Shown here in pieces: positions 10,049-20,322 of a stretch of 64,000 nucleotides of DNA. Every line of letters starts with the position of its first letter. Position 1 is the stretch's first letter. The position numbers and the translations under genes are program-made. The notes under the pieces are model-generated. The model saw nothing but the letters and a program-made list of their open reading frames with translations, was not told the DNA's origin and searched no databases. Source of the DNA: Conchocele bisecta (lineage: Eukaryota > Mollusca > Bivalvia > Lucinida > Thyasiridae); assembly GCA_029237695.1 (NCBI GenBank), contig CM055279.1, forward strand, positions 6,838,323 to 6,902,322, in the 5' to 3' direction.

Positions 10049-10446
10049 AGGTGTATGATCACGTGGTACTAACAACAACAAGAAGTACCGATTCAAAGTA
10101 CGTATTCTTTTATAGTATCCTTATTACGTAACGGATTTTGATGAAATATGGCGCATTAAACGCGTCTTGTTAAGCTGCATTTGGTGGTCTCTGTATGTTC
10201 GCCCAAACTTCTGTTATTTTTGCGAAGAATCGATTTCCGTGTCTCCGACACGGAAATCGATTCTTCGCAAAAATGACATAAGTCTGTGCCAAACTCCATA
10301 GACCACCAAATACAGCTCATGGAGACGCGTTTGCTTCGCCATATTTCATCAAAATCCGTTGCATATTAAGGAAACTATCAAATAATACTTACTTTGGAGT
10401 GGGCGACGTTGTTGTTGTTGTAACCACGTGAGCATGCACCTTGTGT
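10049..10446. mobile_element. CAACAA palindrome, intact
   Basis: An almost complete palindrome: the outer arms carry ATCACGTGG with CAACAACAA and GTTGTTGTTG with CCACGTGAGC. The inner arms have AACGGATTTTGATG, GAAATATGGCGC, GCATTTGGTGGTC, and a perfect centre GAAGAATCGATTTCC / GGAAATCGATTCTTC at about 10225-10270. Three other copies (10572, 32637, 50393) are less symmetric. Confidence 0.85.
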
Positions 10447-10469
10447 ATGTTAGTCCACTATGTACATTA

Positions 10470-10572
10470 ATTGTTATAGTTCACATCCTGCATTTTTAAT
10501 AAATTAATTTCTTAGCGAGCGAGCCATTAATTTATTAAAGATTGCAAATGTGAACTATAACTATCTTAATCA
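10470..10572. repeat. Hairpin between two CAACAA elements
   Basis: TTAATTGTTATAGTTCACA pairs with TGTGAACTATAACTATCTTA, and inner AATAAATTAATTTC pairs loosely with TTAATTTATTAAAG. It resembles the 8103-8189 hairpin in its GTTCACAT ends and its GCGAGCGAG loop. Confidence 0.75.
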
Positions 10573-10970
10573 ATGTGCATGATCGCGTGGTTATAACAAC
10601 AACAACAACAACAACAACAGTGGCTGAAAGTGTTGAAATCTTGCCCGCTCCAAAGTAAGTATTATTTGATAGTTTCCTTACTATGAAACGGATTTTTTAT
10701 GAAATATGGCGCAGCAAACGCTGCATTTGGTCGTCCAGGGAGTTCGGCAAAGACTTATGTCGTTTTTGCGAAAAATCGATTTCCGTGTCGGTGCCAAAGT
10801 ACAGAGACCACCAAATGCAGCTTAACAAGACGCGTTTGATGCGCCACATTTCATCAAAATCCGTTACGTAATAAGGACAATACTAAAGAATACGTATTTT
10901 GAATCGGATATATTCTGGAAGTTTCAGTACTTGTTGTTGTTGTTAGTACCACGTGATCATACACGTTGTT
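10572..10970. mobile_element. CAACAA palindrome, decayed, with expanded CAA run
   Basis: Same landmarks as 10049-10446. The left arm has a longer (CAA)8-like run at about 10593-10619, and the centre has lost one side of the ATCGATTTCC pair. The short open frame at 10683-10871 is inside the element. Confidence 0.8.
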
Positions 10971-11067
10971 ACTGTTGCCCAGCCTCTTCGCGTACACATG
11001 TCTGTTGTAATGAATGCCCGCCCATAAACATCCTTTCGAATTGCAGTCACTCTAAACGCGTTATATA

Positions 11068-11250
11068 GAGAATAGTAGGTTAGTGCCGTGAATGGGAAAA
11101 AATATCTGGCAAGGCTTAGGAAACGGGATGGGCGAGGCTCTGCCGAGCACATCCCGTTTCCGAGCCGCGCCAGATATTTTTCCCATCCACGGCACTAACC
11201 TACTATTGTCAACACCTACTAATGGCTTTAAAATGCAAACAAAACTGTAA
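11068..11250. mobile_element. GTGCCGTGAA palindromic element
   Basis: AATAGTAGGTTAGTGCC, GTGAATGGGAAAAAATATC and AAACGGGATGGGCG face their complements, giving a stem of about 65 bp with a short loop at about 11138. TCAACACCTACTAATGGC continues into the family body on the right. The minus-strand open frame at 10943-11152 is a by-product. Confidence 0.85.
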
Positions 11251-11410
11251 GTATGTTAGTCTTCACATAATGGACTTTTAAGGAATTTAAATGAGAGGGA
11301 GCACTAGCATTAACATTACTCCATACAGTGATAGCCTACAGTGTCATATTTGTCTTCTTTTCTTGTTCATACACAGTGTACGATCCTCTATTTCTTAGTC
11401 GTCTTTGGAT

Positions 11411-11630
11411 GTATGGAACGCCAAATCTACATAAAATCAAATAAGTAATGCTAGCTCTAAATACAGTGGGATCAGCGTGTAAGTGACCCCACTGTAGTTA
11501 ATGCGAGCTCTAAATATGTAATAACAGCTCTAATCATTTGAAGAGCTAGCTCTAGTTATTTGAAGAGCTCTCTAAATCATTTAGAGCTAGTAATACATAT
11601 TTGTGTTTATGTAGATTTGGCGTTCCATAC
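11411..11630. repeat. Inverted repeat with 24-bp perfect ends
   Basis: GTATGGAACGCC then AAATCTACATAAA at 11411-11435 is the exact complement of the sequence ending at 11630. Inside, GAGCTCTAAAT, AGAGCTAGCTCT and TTAGAGCTAG repeat in both directions. A 31-bp CAGTGGGATC miniature sits inside at 11464. Confidence 0.85.
11464..11494. mobile_element. Miniature of the CAGTGGGGTC hairpin, 31 bp
   Basis: CAGTGGGATCAGCG then TGTAAGTGACCCCACTG retains both termini of the 100-bp element with the hairpin middle deleted. It is flanked by TA on both sides (11462-11463 and 11495-11496), as in the intact copies. Confidence 0.8.
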
Positions 11631-11639
11631 GGATTACTT

Positions 11640-12084
11640 TCCAAACACGGTTCACTAATCCTTTATTGCTTGCTTTCAGTTCACCCACAGACATTGAACC
11701 GGCTGTACTTGTTTGTGAGTTTAATATAAAGTATCGCCATATTCTGAAAAACCCTGGCTTATTTCATTGCTATGTTTAGTAACACATAATCTTAAAGTTT
11801 AAGCATCGGTTAATAATATACTACGTACGTTCGGTATTTTTAAACTATTATTTTGATATTTCTATGGCATGTGTTTTCTCGTTGGAAAAAGTACATACTA
11901 TTTATGTGTCAAGTTCGGATTTATTTCAGGAAAAATATACAAACAAGTAATTCTATATTTCTTGACATAAATTCAGAATTGGTGCATCTTCTAGGACGGT
12001 GGCATCGTCACGTCATACTGGGTGTTTTTTTCTGGTGTATCTGCAGTTCGTCGCATCATTATTTCTCCAGTTATTGCTGATACA
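11640..12084. other. No recognised feature
   Basis: AT-rich DNA. Short open frames at 11853-12080 and 11999-12241 extend into the next repeat and carry no recognisable motif. Confidence 0.4.
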
Positions 12085-12310
12085 TGTGTCTGTAACTGGA
12101 GAAATGGGGCTTATGGGTTTTGCGACCAGTGTAGATCCAGATCAGACTGTGCATCCGCACAGTCTGATCAGGATCTACACTGTTCGCCATTCACCCGTCA
12201 TGCTTCTAACAAGCAATATATATCGTTTTCAGGCTAAATAAACGAGTGATTGGTCATGATTTACACTGGCTCACCAATCTCTCAAGGTCCGTTTCCCCAG
12301 TCACAGCCAA
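12085..12310 (-). mobile_element. CAGTCTGATC family, complete
   Basis: GTAACTGGAGAAATGGGG, GGGTTTTGCGACCAGTG, the hairpin (GATCAGACTGTGCATC / GCACAGTCTGATC), GTTCGCCATTC, and a degraded CCGTTTCCCCAGTC then ACAGCCA end give the family in the reverse of the 35451 orientation. Confidence 0.8.
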
Positions 12311-12484
12311 ATATTTCGATTTAATTAAAAAGAATATAGGTGGAAGCGAGACATAATAGCGTGGGCGTGTGCCACACTCCACCCACCATAGTATATATTT
12401 TAGTACGTGCACGGACGGCTAAGTGCGAAACTATGTTGCGAAATGCTTTGTTCTAAAATACTTGAAAAGTGTACCTGAAGTCAA

Positions 12485-12605
12485 GCAGCTGTGCTACAGC
12501 TCAGTATTAGACTATCAAATTTCTTGATTCCTAGACGGCATTGCCGATAGATGTTCAGACACGTTGATAATCTTGGCAATATTAACGCAGGTCGTTGTGT
12601 ATCCG
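12485..12605 (+). mobile_element. GCTTGATT family copy
   Basis: The hairpin AGCTGTGCTACAGCT, then TTTCTTGATTCCTAGAC, AGATGTTCAGACACGTTG, ATAATCTTGGCAATATTAAC and GCAGGTCGTTGTGTA match other copies at 21075, 45360 plus 46347, and 57290. The 58887-59158 array is built from the last part of this family. Confidence 0.65.
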
Positions 12606-12799
12606 TGTACATGTACGTCTCTCGTCTCTCGTAATGCTTGATATAATGGCAATTGTGCAACATCTGTATGTAAATGTATTGTATTTGTTTTGTACAATTG
12701 GTGAGACGTAAATAAATATTAAATTACGTACGTGCAAAATGACCGTGATAATGTAAATACATTCAGTATAATAAAGAAGCTAAGTGGGAAACTGTGTTG

Positions 12800-13125
12800 C
12801 GAAATGCGTTCTTCTGTTGACCTTAATTGGCCACTTACGTATGAACAATATGACAATTACTCGTGCATTGATTTGTTCGTGGGTGTCCCTGTGTAGGGCG
12901 TCTTATTTTGGCTAATAACGACAATGGGGGGCTTTATTGAGATTCTGACTGGGGAAATGGGACAGAAAACATAATTCGCTGGATGCGAGAATCGAAACCG
13001 TGATCGCCATGTTTCCGTATTGACGGATCGTAGCTAGTTGTCTCCCTTTGCAAATATATTGTGAAAGATCCGGTCCTATGTTATACTTCAGCATTAATTT
13101 ATTACTGAATAGCACAAGAAATTAA
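12800..13125. other. No recognised feature
   Basis: Apart from a TATACTTT-like remnant at about 12745-12775 (GATAATGTAAATACATTC) just upstream, I see no repeat and no coding signal here. Confidence 0.35.
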
Positions 13126-13126
13126 A

Positions 13127-13560
13127 TTTGCAAACAGAGTAGATCCAGATCAGACTGCACAGATGTGCAGTCTGATCTGAGTCTACACTATTTGCAATAA
13201 CATTGATGCATGTGAAAATATGTATCTGAAAAAATGATGTAGTACCAGATCGGATTGCGTAGATATGTAGGATGATTCGGATCAACACTTGTCGAAATCA
13301 CTATATCGACTCCTTTTAACAACAAATCATGCTACAAGCCATAAACTACACAACTTGGACCGGACATGTATTTCTATAAATAAATCCAATGGGAGATAAA
13401 TAGCTACGATCCCTCATTTTGCACAACTCGTCCATGCTCACATCGTGCATTTCTGTTCCATTTCTGCATATACGGCGTGTCTCAATTATATGGCTGTGAC
13501 TGGAGAAATGGGGATTATGTGATTTGTGACCAGTGTCACTCCTGCTCAAATGACACACTC
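13127..13560 (-). mobile_element. Broken CAGTCTGATC copies
   Basis: A hairpin GATCCAGATCAGACTGCAC / GTGCAGTCTGATCTGAG lies at about 13141-13185, a diverged half copy at 13240-13295, and a left end (GGCTGTGACTGGAGAAATG, then GACCAGTGTCACTCC) at 13490-13545. Either one element with insertions or several overlapping fragments. Confidence 0.6.
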
Positions 13561-13607
13561 CTGTAGTCTGGTCAGGACTAGGGTTTAGGCTAATTTATTG
13601 GATTACG

Positions 13608-13957
13608 ACCTCAAACGGCAGTTTCTGGCCAAATGCACAATAATTGCTCAAACGGGGGTTTGAGAGCATAAACCATGGTTTAGACTCTCAAACTGGGGTT
13701 TAGTGAATTATTGTGCATTTGGCGAGCCTAAACTATGCTTTGGGCAGTCTAAACTGGGGTTTGAGCTCAAACCGTGGTTTAAGCCATCGGAAACCCTAGT
13801 TTGAGAGTCTAAACAGTGATTTGAGCCGTCAAGTGCACAATAATTGCTCAAACCAGGGTTTAAGACAACTACCATTTGGGATCTCAAATAGCGGTTTAAG
13901 CCTAAACTAGGGTTTACTCTCAAAACCATGGTTTAAGGAATTATTGTGCATTTGGCT
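13608..13957. repeat. Phased array of AAAC-N4-GTTT dyads in nested inverted repeats
   Basis: Twelve 14-bp units of the form YAAAC-NNNN-GTTTR begin at about 13649, 13669, 13689, 13729, 13750, 13768, 13790, 13810, 13849, 13885, 13903 and 13922. Spacing is about 20 bp or twice that. Each unit is itself a dyad, the four central bases vary (GGGG, CATG, TGGG, CGTG, CCTA, TAGG), and three units have one arm base changed. Two longer inverted repeats, GCACAATAATTGCT and its partner ATTATTGTGC with AAATG/CATTTGG, bracket units at 13631-13724 and 13832-13955. No function is known to me. Confidence 0.85.
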
Positions 13958-14059
13958 TGCTACACTTGTTCACAACCGTCTTCGTGAAGTTTGCCCATAT
14001 TATAGACGTTCCTGAACATATATTGGCAATTCCAACTGACAACCAAGACAGTTTATTGA

Positions 14060-14093
14060 CTGAGCCTGTGCTGTAGATTAGCACAGGCTCCGC
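14060..14093. repeat. Short hairpin, GCTTGATT-family remnant
   Basis: GAGCCTGTGCTGTAG pairs with TTAGCACAGGCTC. The flanks TTATTGACT and CTTGACTTCAAGC resemble the GCTTGATT family. Confidence 0.6.
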
Positions 14094-14226
14094 GAATAAA
14101 GCGGCTTGACTTCAAGCACAATGTTCAAGTGTTGTCTGAGTATGACGTCACGTGGTTCCCGAACGGCGTGGCGTCATGTTTCTTTGTGAATGTTCTTACA
14201 GCAGATTTCCATTAATATCCATTTAA

Positions 14227-14464
14227 CCCTTTGAACCCGAAAGCCCGCGGCTTATGCAAACAGTGCAGATCCAGATGAGACGGCTCGTGACGAGCCGTCT
14301 CATCAGGATCTGTACTTTTTGAAAGTAATTTTCATATTTTTGAAAACGAAAATACCCCCTGTTCATGAATAGATTAGTTTGACAACCATTACGTTATGTG
14401 ACGGTTGAATTGTTTGCAAAATTAACATATTAAAATCAATTCTAGTTACTTAGGGGTGAAAGGG
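14227..14464. mobile_element. TTAACCCTT element with TTAA duplication
   Basis: TTAA (14223-14226) precedes CCCTTTGAACCCGAAAG, and GGGGTGAAAGGG precedes TTAA (14465-14468). The inner hairpin GATGAGACGGCTCGTG / CACGAGCCGTCTCATC sits at 14274-14306. TTAA target duplications and CCC-starting ends are the signature of piggyBac-type transposition, so this is probably a non-autonomous element of that superfamily. A near-identical copy lies at 38348-38587. Confidence 0.8.
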
Positions 14465-15144
14465 TTAATGGAATGACGTATTTCTATGACACATAGCGCA
14501 GCAGTTGCGGAACAGGCTTCTCGCCATTGTATAGTTGCTAATCTCATACGTCTCAGGCACGTCGCCAGGCGGAGGCCTGCAAGCCCGGGCTTCCAGCTAA
14601 TTCTGTATTTTTGTTAAATGTATGGATCTATTGGATATCATAATTATATTATATTATAATTATTGTTGTTTTTATTATAAAATCACAAGTTAAATTTTAG
14701 TTGTGAACGGTAACTTTTGCCATCTACGATACGGGAGTAGATTACAAGCGTCACAGTCGCAATTAATTAAATTTGATAAATATTTGCCTGAAAAAAAAAA
14801 CCGTTGAATGCCAGATATTGCATCTGAGCTTTGAAAAATTTCCGGGGTTGGCCCAGACCCACCTAGCCGCCTCGCTGGTTTAATTGGATTCCACACACAA
14901 CCTGGCTTCCATCAGAAATTGAAGCGCGTGGATCTAAAAAATAGATACTGTACTCGATTATTCGTGAAAATTATACGTTATTGTAAAGAATAGCATCCAT
15001 CCATGGCATCGCTTTTTGGTGCGCTATATATCATTAAAATCCGTCTTCTTGCTAGACAAATTAATACAACCTGACGTCACAAATTACATCACGTCGGACA
15101 AAGGTTAGGAAACATTTGGTTAGGAAACCACGTGAATTGAAATA

Positions 15145-15425
15145 ATGAAATTGACAAATATGGCAAGATTAGCGGAGGCCGTGGTGTAGCGGTCATGCGG
15201 CGAGATACATGTAGGAACCAACCACAGCCAAGTCATAAGCCACAGCTGGATCATGGTTTGTCCGCATGTACGAGGAGATAATCCGCGAGCTTTAGCTCGC
15301 GGATTATCTCCTCGTACATGCGGACGAATGTGATCTAACTGTGTTATCACATCCTCATGTCCATACATTGCCCGTGTGATGTACAAGCGCAGAAACAAAA
15401 CTCGAAAATGTATCAAAGATGTCAC
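15145..15425. mobile_element. Palindrome-centred element with SINE-like left side
   Basis: A perfect stem at about 15260-15325 (GTCCGCATGTACGAGGAGAT, AATCCGCGAGC and complements) is followed by GATGTGATAACACAG-type sequence and CATCCTCATGTCCATACATT. The same order occurs at 33880-34083. At 15161-15185 GGCCGTGGTGTAGCGGTCA resembles a tRNA-SINE A-box, but no B-box follows. Confidence 0.7.
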
Positions 15426-15741
15426 AGTAATAAGGGGAGATAATTACTGGATCCTCAGGCGATTTGGCACGCAGTTGCTGCAGACAGCTCAATAACACAT
15501 TCCTAATGTAAGGTCAAATAATTCTGACCCGGTTCCAGAATGTCCGCCCTTTGACGCATTGTCGTACAGTGAACCCCTCTATGGAATGCTAGCAAGCGTT
15601 TCGGGACACTGGCGCAATGCAATATTGCATGTACATTGGAATCTCTTTCAACTGGACACCGAGGCCGTTGAGCTCAGATGAGAATGCATGTTCCTGATTC
15701 CAAAGCACAGAAACATGCATCAGTATGGTGAAATGTCTGAT

Positions 15742-15815
15742 TTACGGTGGAACATCTATAAATCTGACACTCTGGGGACCTACCAGGGTGTCCGGTTTAG
15801 AGAGGGTTCACTGTA
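15742..15815 (+). mobile_element. GTCCGG family, head only
   Basis: GGTGGAACATCTATAAATC, CTGGGGACCTACCAGG, GTGTCCGGTTTAGAGAG and TTCACTGTA form the head hairpin with a few mismatches. No tail follows. Confidence 0.75.
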
Positions 15816-15921
15816 TCTATCAATGTAGTTCCCTTTCCGGGATTGAGGGGATATAAGGGTGGCATTTATTCATGAGCAATGATACTACAAAATCATCCCT
15901 AGAGGATACTTGTAGGGCATG

Positions 15922-16127
15922 TATGTGGCTGTGATTGGAGAAACTGGGCTTATCGGTTTTGCGACCAGTGTAGATCCTGATCCGCACAGTCTGATCAGGA
16001 TCTGCACTGATCGCCATACAGTAAGTGAAACAGACAGTATCGGTTCCAACCATGCTGCAGGACTGTTCTAGAATACCAGGTGTTAGACTTGTCATAAATC
16101 ACATAAGCCCTATTTCACAGTCACGGC
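15922..16127 (-). mobile_element. CAGTCTGATC family, complete
   Basis: ATGTGGCTGTGATTGGAG opens and CCCTATTTCACAGTCACGG closes the element, inverted ends of one another. Part of the central hairpin is deleted (only one GATCCGCACAGTCTGATC arm remains). Confidence 0.75.
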
Positions 16128-16129
16128 GT

Positions 16130-17069
16130 CATATACATGTAGCTGACAATTCCATCTGGTAAGAGTAATAGATTCCCACAAGTCTGCCCGACCTGTCTGC
16201 TTTATTTCAAGCAGCTACCATCCTCTCTCCCACAGCCGGGCATTAAATCATGCGTGCGCAAGTATCTTACAGTTTGATTTAAAGGTGGAATCTGATAGCT
16301 ACTCAAATACAGCATACAACACGACGAAACGTATCATGTTGGCGCCTGCGACCAATTGAAATGAGCAGTGGAAGTAGGGGTCTAACTCACATAAATTACT
16401 TATAAATACCCCTTCTTCAGCCGACAGCTTTAATTTAGAGGAGTTGCCGAAGCCTGATTTTGATGAAAAGCGTGACATGTTGGATTAATGCACGCACCAC
16501 ATTTGTATATATGTAATTTAGGTTATAATGAACGATTCTGGAGGTGGAGGTGTCAATTTGTATACAAATATGTCAAGAAAATGGCCGATTTCCAATATGG
16601 CCGCCGAAAAGCTAATACATGTACATGTATTTTTTGAGTGCAATCACACGTTCCTTGTTCCAAATGTTAGTGGTATATAACGGGTCCTTAAAGCAGGAAC
16701 CTGTGATTTGGCGTGTATATATATGCATACAAGTGATTGTAGGTTCCAAGATTCAGCTGTCACCAATATTTATTGAAGTAGCCTGACACTTTTTGATCAA
16801 CCCTCATTCAATTAACAGCGGTTTTTTTTTTTTCGGACTTTGATGTTTTTCCTTACCACAGGGTTGATTACAATGTGGCTGAGTTGAAACGTTTAGATAT
16901 CAGAGGCAAGTTCACGAAATGATTTGTTTAGAGGAATTACAAATGTATACTGAATTGCCTTACATAGTTTTGGAGATAAGGCAATGTCCTCTTTTATCCA
17001 CCAAATATATAGGTATTTTCCAAAACACTCTGTGTATATGATATCTGTATTAATTTTAATAAGCATCTA
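16130..17069. other. No recognised feature
   Basis: About 0.9 kb without a family shared with the rest of the window. A single CCAATATGGCCGCC segment near 16592 recalls the GCCATCTTGG repeats. No coding signal. Confidence 0.4.
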
Positions 17070-17169
17070 CAGTGGGGTCAGCGTGCAAGTGCACACACGA
17101 ACGAACACGACAGGTTGGTTCCAACCTGTTGTGTTCGTTCGTGTGTGCACTTACACGCTGACCCCACTG
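17070..17169. mobile_element. CAGTGGGGTC hairpin, intact 100 bp
   Basis: CAGTGGGGTCAGCGTG to CACGCTGACCCCACTG, two arms of about 49 bp differing at two positions, flanked by TA on both sides (17068-17069, 17170-17171). CAGT-starting ends with TA duplication are the pattern of Tc1/mariner-type MITEs. The open frame at 16984-17256 merely crosses it. Confidence 0.9.
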
Positions 17170-17507
17170 TATACTGGTATCAGGTCTACTGCAGTGCATT
17201 ATGTTGCCATCTTATCCGTCAAAGCATTGTACCATATGATATATGGCTCTCTTTGATGACGCAAAACTGGCATTAAGCACGTGTTATTGTTTCCACTTGT
17301 ACTAGATTGTGAACCGTGTGAATAGCCTTGCACTCTACGCATGTAGTGATTGTCACTTTTATTGGTGAAAAACACATGTCGTGCCAATAGCCTAAAGTGC
17401 ACATTTCATACGTGGCATATTTTGTTGGGCCAGTACACGGTTAAACAACTTAGTTCATTGCATAGCTGTCCATGACCATGCATCTATCGAATCGGATTAT
17501 TCAAAAA

Positions 17508-17945
17508 TAGCAATGCTAGTGTCTTTTGATATCAAGTTTATCACGCAAGGCTAGGAAACATGTAGGAATTCCGAGGCTTGCCGAGGAATTCCTACCGTTT
17601 CCGAGCCGAGCCTGATAAACTTGCGGAATTCCTACCGTTTCCGAGCCGAGCCTGATAAATTGACATCAAAATACACTATCATGGTATTCTATTTCTCAGG
17701 TAACGTTTTATGCTCGAAAATGACCACATATAACTTTGTTATCTATGGATAGAACGCGGACTTGTTTACGTTGCGTCATTACACTGCCTTGATTCGGTAA
17801 TGTCATGTGACGTCAACCGACCAATGGAACGTCAGTTTTCACTTCGTTGTAACCCGGCTGTTTGTATCAGGTCAATGCTATGTTATCAGTCAGTGCGTAT
17901 TCGGTTAATACAGGGCAGGTTACCCGATAAATGACAGCACATGAC
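17508..17945 (+). mobile_element. GAATTCCTACC element with duplicated segment
   Basis: GATATCAAGTTTATC and GAATTCCTACCGTTTCC, then a second head-to-tail copy of GGAATTCCTACCG, TTTCCGAGCCGAGCC and TGATAAA (about 17588 and 17627). Then AACGCGGACTTGTTTACG, GACGTCAACCGACCAATGG and GTATTCGGTTAATACAGGGC. Related copies: 37105-37640, 49862-50098, 59305-59675. Confidence 0.75.
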
Positions 17946-18304
17946 TTATGGTATGAGCTACCAGTGAATACCCAGACCAGTCTGCGCTTGCGCATGTATT
18001 CACTTTCCGGCAGTTTCTACAGTAGGACAAAACATTGACTATAATGTAAATATATAATTAAATAATTCAGACAGTGTGCTTTATTATTTAGTTTACATGT
18101 GCTAATTCAGTAAAATTCAGTAGAAACATTACAAATTCGACATTCATAATAGTAGTTTTAAATGTATAAATATTTGACATTCCATCTCTACGACTGCTAT
18201 AGTCATCACAAGTCCCCTTTCACAAAGGATGGACTACATTTAATAACGGGTATTACCCTGGAATTCGCTTGGAATTGTTTTCAAATGTTCAGCTATGTTG
18301 AATA

Positions 18305-18405
18305 TGTGGTTGTGACTGCACATATGGGGCTTATGAGTTTTGTGACCAGTGTAGATCCAGATCAGCCTGTGCAGATCCGAATCTGCACTATTCGCCCTTC
18401 TATCA
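18305..18405 (-). mobile_element. CAGTCTGATC family, partial
   Basis: GGTTGTGACTGCACATATGG, GTGACCAGTGTAGATCC and AGATCCGAATCTGCACT; the second hairpin arm is degraded. Confidence 0.65.
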
Positions 18406-19120
18406 AGGAAACACCGGTCATGCTGTCTGCAAGATCATGCGAAGTCAATCAAGTTGCTTGAGGTTAGACCACACCAAATAGTTTTACTATATAATTTAAC
18501 CGAATGCCATCCAATAAGGCCAATCTCTCCTACTTTCACTAATCGTATGGATGCTGTGGGACCTACTTGTACATGACCTGCAGCCAGTCTGTACTGGTTT
18601 TGCATGAATTAAACAATATGTTTACTTACTCCTAAGAAAAAAGATCCATCCTCATCATATATCCCAATATTGTTTACATTTTTTGGCCACGGAAACTCTG
18701 TTTACATCACGTGACCAACAGGTTCAGCGTTTTCTTTTAAATGCTACAAATATGCTTAAAACTGGTGTTAAACACACCCCAAAATGTTCCTCAAGTGAAA
18801 CTGGGTAGTAATTGATCAATATTTGCAAGAAAACTGTTTCTGTGACCTCAAAACGCCCGCACTATTGTTTTATACCGGACTACTTATGCGCCATTTGGTA
18901 TAGTCTAACCTTCAGTTCAAGCACAATATTCAAGTATTTTGAAATATTAGAAATTTACAAATATTGGCAAGATAGCGCATGTTCAATTGTAACATTATCC
19001 ACCAATCTCGAGAATGAATTGTCACGTTCTGAATATTGCATTTTTTATATGCAAGTGCTTAAATAAAATATCAGACTCCGTGTATTTATTAATATATAGT
19101 TCATAAATTTAATTCACCCA
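18406..19120. other. No recognised feature
   Basis: Low-complexity AT-rich DNA. The open frame at 18812-19066 (84 codons) has no recognisable motif; the segment 18985-19075 recurs in part at 19262-19350 (CCACCAATCTCGAGAATGAA), indicating a diverged tandem duplication. Confidence 0.4.
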
Positions 19121-19124
19121 TAAC

Positions 19125-19260
19125 ATCAACATCTATCGAAAATGCCAACTCGCAATCAAGCAACTTGATTGTCTGAGCCTGAGCTGTAACATAGACATTG
19201 ACAAATATTGACAAGATTAGCCGGCCGAATTGTAACAGTGGACCAATATAACAGGTGCGA
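19125..19260 (-). mobile_element. GCTTGATT family copy, partial
   Basis: GCCAACTCGCAATCAAGC, ACTTGATTGTCTGAGCC and TGAGCTGTAACATAGAC match the family in reverse. Confidence 0.55.
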
Positions 19261-19556
19261 ATGATGAACATTATCCACCAATCTCGAGAATGAAATGTCA
19301 CGTTCAGAATATTGCATTTTATATGCAAATACTAAAATAAAATGTCATATTTCACGTATTTATTATTATATATTTGATTAGTGTAACGTGCCCACGTTAA
19401 ATGTCTGTTGTGTGTTTACTATCTGTCACATGAAACGAGGTAACGTCCGACGTTATTTCATTTTCTGGATATAATTATTTCTGACTTCTGGGATAGACCG
19501 TCTGGCTGTTAACCTTCATGAAAATACGTGGCTTATGTTGCTGACTTTTCATAGAA

Positions 19557-19777
19557 TCCTTTCCCTGATAGAAACGACGTTTCACGCCTCTGCAGAAGAT
19601 GTCTTTTGAAAACATTGGGGGAAAAGGAGAAATTGCTTGTAACAAGCAATTTCTCCTTTTCCCACAATGTTTTCTACTCTATCAGATAATTTAACCATCA
19701 TTTGACCCAGCAATTGATTCTTTTATTCAGATGTTTTCGATTTGGAAGAGTCTAAATATCGGAAAACAGGGAAAGGG
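19557..19777. mobile_element. TTAACCCTT-related element with perfect inner hairpin
   Basis: CCTTTCCCTGATAGAAACG opens and CAGGGAAAGGG then TTAA (19778-19781) closes. The inner hairpin GGAGAAATTGCTTG / CAAGCAATTTCTCC is at 19627-19659. The left TTAA is mutated. A fragment of the same element, inverted, is at 20236-20318. Confidence 0.7.
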
Positions 19778-20201
19778 TTAAACATGCACTCCCACATCCC
19801 AGATCGTAATACAGAGAGACATATATTTGTTCTCCCATTAATTTGTCGACAATTTTCGGGCTAAATAAGCATGCATATACCAATGCTGGGAATGTTAATT
19901 GACATTATTGCACTTTTTATACCAAACGTGAATTGCCACTCATGATATCAGCGGCGATTAACCGTGTTTCATTAAACAGCTAACGGATATTTGACCGTGA
20001 AAAAGTACTGTGGTTCTCAGACACGGGGTTTGTGGAATGTGACGCGTGAGGGCATATTTTTTATATATATATTCTGTTAGAGATGTTCGCCTCCAATTTT
20101 GTTCAAGTCGCTAGATGCATATACTTATGTTTTATACAGTTACTATAACCTCTTTAGACGTGGATATTCACCATCGTGTCGTCAGATATGATTGAATTTA
20201 A

Positions 20202-20235
20202 AGGCACATGTCCACTCACTAGGCACAAAATGTTA
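20202..20235 (+). mobile_element. AGGTACATGCC left end, orphan
   Basis: TTAA (20198-20201) then AGGCACATGTCCACTC and ACTAGGCACAAAATGTT. The element is cut off after about 34 bp by the fragment at 20236. Confidence 0.65.
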
Positions 20236-20318
20236 CAAGCAATTTCTCCTTTTCCCACAATGTTTTCAAAAGACATCTTCTGCAGAGGCGTGAAAAGTCG
20301 TTTCTATCAGGGAAAGGG
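20236..20318 (-). mobile_element. Inverted fragment of the 19557 element
   Basis: CAAGCAATTTCTCC, TTTTCCCACAATG, GACATCTTCTGCAGAGGCG and TATCAGGGAAAGGG are the reverse complement of 19561-19650. It ends in TTAA at 20319-20322. Confidence 0.75.
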
Positions 20319-20322
20319 TTAA

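Noticed and set aside
13700..13935. Telomere-like motifs (AACCCTAG, CTAGGGTTT)
   Set aside because: They are individual members of the AAAC-N4-GTTT dyad set; no uninterrupted TTAGGG or TTTAGGG run exists.
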